Shown piece by piece: positions 62,712 to 64,000 of a stretch of 64,000 bases of DNA. A program made the translations under genes and the position numbers. Position 1 is the stretch's first letter. Every line of letters begins with the position of its first letter. The DNA comes from CBDCUW01 sp965222745. Lineage in GTDB: Bacteria; Planctomycetota; Planctomycetia; Pirellulales; Pirellulaceae. Location: the NCBI GenBank assembly GCA_965222745.1, contig CBDCUW010000004.1:1550001-1614000 (forward strand). Reading direction: 5' to 3'. The notes under the pieces are model-generated. The model was not told the origin of the DNA. It searched no databases and was given only the letters and a program-made list of their open reading frames with translations.

Positions 62712-62855
62712 CGAGAGGGGGAGAGTGGGAGAGTGGGAGAGAGGGAGTGAGGGAGACGGGGAGTGAGAATGGCGAGACGTTGGACCAACTTGTAATATTC
62801 GGCCAGTTCTCCGCTCCTGGCTTGCACGATGCGATTTCGGAGAAATCGCCGACGG
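62712..62855. repeat. Purine-rich simple repeat and inverted copy of the composite palindrome element
   Basis: The 379-base gap 62674-63052 has no gene. It holds GGGAGAGTGGGAGAGTGGGA (part of a purine run, 62712-62768). It also holds a reversed composite element (62799-62855) with GGCCAGTTCTCCGCTCCTGGC and the palindrome GCGATTTCGGAGAAATCGC (62831-62849). The latter continues into CCGACGGTTGG as at 10914. Confidence 0.75.
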
Positions 62856-63052
62856 TTGGCTTGTTCTTGTCGTGCCGGTCGTAACGCCGGTGGTTCGGGC
62901 TTCTCTTGTTTTTCCGGTTGACAGCAACATGTCGGCTGGCACGCTTCCGATGATCCAAACGGTCAATCATCGGTTGTCGATTGTCGCGCAAGCCGACTGA
63001 GAAGATACACCGGTTGTGACGATTCCAACGCTAAGACGGATGGAAACGCCGA

Positions 63053-64000
63053 ATGAGGAATGTGCTTCGTTTTCGCGATGCTGGTGCGATCAGTCGGCGG
63101 ACGCTTCGCGACAGCGCCGGTTTGTCGCTAGCGTTGTGCCTGCTGATTGCCCTCGGACTCTGCAGCTGTTTTGCGATGACCGTTCTGTCGCGTCCCGCCC
63201 GCACGCCTCTGTTGACGCTGGGCGCCGTCTATGGACCGCAGTGGGACCTCAACGGTTGGGTGTGGGAAGATCTGCAGCAAATCGGGGGGCTGGGCGAGGG
63301 CACTTTTCAGGTGAAATCGTTGCCCGCGATCAACTCACTTTCGGATGAATTCTGGGATGACGCCGATGAGATGTTTTCAGCGGCACTTCGGTCCGGTCCC
63401 GCTGGTGGCCCCGTGGTGATCTATGTGAATCTTCACGGTGCCATGGATGATCGCGGCCGAGCTTGCTGGATTCCGTCGAATGCTACCGTCAACGATGCTT
63501 CAACCTGGTTTCCGATCGAGGAATTGTTGGACCACCTTCACCAGGCTCAGCCGTCCAATCACCTTCGGCCCATCGTTTTGATCTTGGAGTGTGGAAAACT
63601 ACGTTCGCACTGGCCGGCGGGAATCGCCGACAACGATTTTGAATCGGGTTTGGAAAAGCTCGTCAACCAGCACCGTCAAAAATACCCGCAAGCAAGCTTG
63701 ACGATCCTATCGTCTGCCGACCGGGGCCAGATCAGTCTCGCTTCGCAGCTGGGTGATGGTGACGTTTTCACCCGGTTCGTTGCCGAAGCGCTAGCGGGCG
63801 CAGCCGACGGCGCTGTGCCCGGTCAGGCGACAGACGGATATATCGATACGACGGAACTGCATCGCTATGTACGCCATCGAACCAACGTCTGGGCAAAACA
63901 CCACCGTGGCGTATCGCAAACACCCACGATGCATCGCAGTATCATCGACGATGTTGTCCACATCGGCCGTGTCGGTCGTCAAAAGACCGGTCCGCCGATC
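63053..64000 (+). CDS. Caspase-like membrane protein (partial, right edge)
   Basis: The reading starts at ATG 63053 (MRNVLRFRDAG), runs 316 residues to the edge and is not closed. A membrane segment (LSLALCLLIALGLCSCFAMTVL) anchors it. The rest resembles a caspase/metacaspase-type (peptidase C14-like) domain: PVVIYVNLHGAMDDRGRACWIPSNATVND carries the His-Gly pair, and RPIVLILECGKLRSHW carries the Cys at the end of the next strand. DGYIDTTELHRYVRHRTNVWAKHHRGVSQTPTMHRS is like the segment following the domain in many bacterial caspase-like proteins. It lies 379 bases after the kinase-WD40 gene. Protease activity is inferred from the dyad only. Confidence 0.75.
   Translation, partial: MRNVLRFRDAGAISRRTLRDSAGLSLALCLLIALGLCSCFAMTVLSRPARTPLLTLGAVYGPQWDLNGWVWEDLQQIGGLGEGTFQVKSLPAINSLSDEFWDDADEMFSAALRSGPAGGPVVIYVNLHGAMDDRGRACWIPSNATVNDASTWFPIEELLDHLHQAQPSNHLRPIVLILECGKLRSHWPAGIADNDFESGLEKLVNQHRQKYPQASLTILSSADRGQISLASQLGDGDVFTRFVAEALAGAADGAVPGQATDGYIDTTELHRYVRHRTNVWAKHHRGVSQTPTMHRSIIDDVVHIGRVGRQKTGPPI

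Noticed and set aside
62712..62768. A functional element in the purine run
   Set aside because: It is a simple repeat of GGGAGAGT type also seen as its complement at 27609-27641; no evidence for a role.

Overview
The window looks like chromosomal DNA of a marine-type planctomycete, probably Pirellulaceae (Rhodopirellula and relatives). The evidence is the set of planctomycete-typical families: DUF1501 with PSCyt/DUF1549-DUF1553 cytochrome proteins, a PSCyt1-WD40 protein, a YTV-repeat secreted protein, a giant LEPR-type surface protein, several Hanks-type Ser/Thr kinases with WD40 or TPR tails, and a caspase-like protein. GC content is moderate, and intergenic spaces carry palindromic repeats. 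The genus is inference.

Layout. 1-5118: a sensor kinase running off the left edge (-), a secreted serine hydrolase fused to a DUF4185-like propeller, and an iron-dependent alcohol dehydrogenase. 5276-8387: four co-directional genes (TPR, WXG100-like, coiled coil, TPR-like), possibly a type-VII-like effector locus. 8372-10874 (-): a creatininase-family hydrolase, a carboxymuconolactone decarboxylase/AhpD-like gene interrupted by an in-frame UGA, and two unknown genes. I read the UGA as selenocysteine because it replaces the second Cys of a CxxC motif and a perfect SECIS-like hairpin follows it at the right distance. 10945-16912 (-): a GntP-type permease, glpD, glpK and an SDR protein. 17107-26583: a four-gene overlapping cluster of DUF1501, PSCyt2, PPC-type and PSCyt1-WD40 proteins. 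26706-31637: a secreted protein, a Ser/Thr kinase-TPR protein and an outer-membrane barrel.

31844-35651 is a minimal type VI secretion membrane/baseplate set: tssK, tssL and a short TssM-like gene with no recognisable Walker A. It is followed 18 bp later by a complete ISAzo13-type insertion sequence (35670-36984, TAA target duplication). From 36985 to about 41600 lies a plasmid-like module: a RepA-type initiator, three iterons at exact 33-bp spacing, an origin region rich in inverted repeats, a region of GAGC/GCTC palindromes, a MerR-like coiled-coil protein and a ParE-type toxin-antitoxin pair. It abuts a tRNA-Asp gene, a typical integration boundary, but no integrase is visible.

41997-46787 holds small proteins, then a lipoprotein/ABC ATPase/membrane protein group. 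47133-51539 (-) holds a YTV-repeat protein, a short SecA-like ATPase and its co-transcribed secreted partner. 51850-64000 holds a giant surface protein, a kinase-WD40 protein and a caspase-like protein cut by the right edge. At least three families of dispersed palindromic repeats lie between genes. Some copies show compensatory arm changes, and one family appears to have become part of the coding sequence of the giant surface protein.
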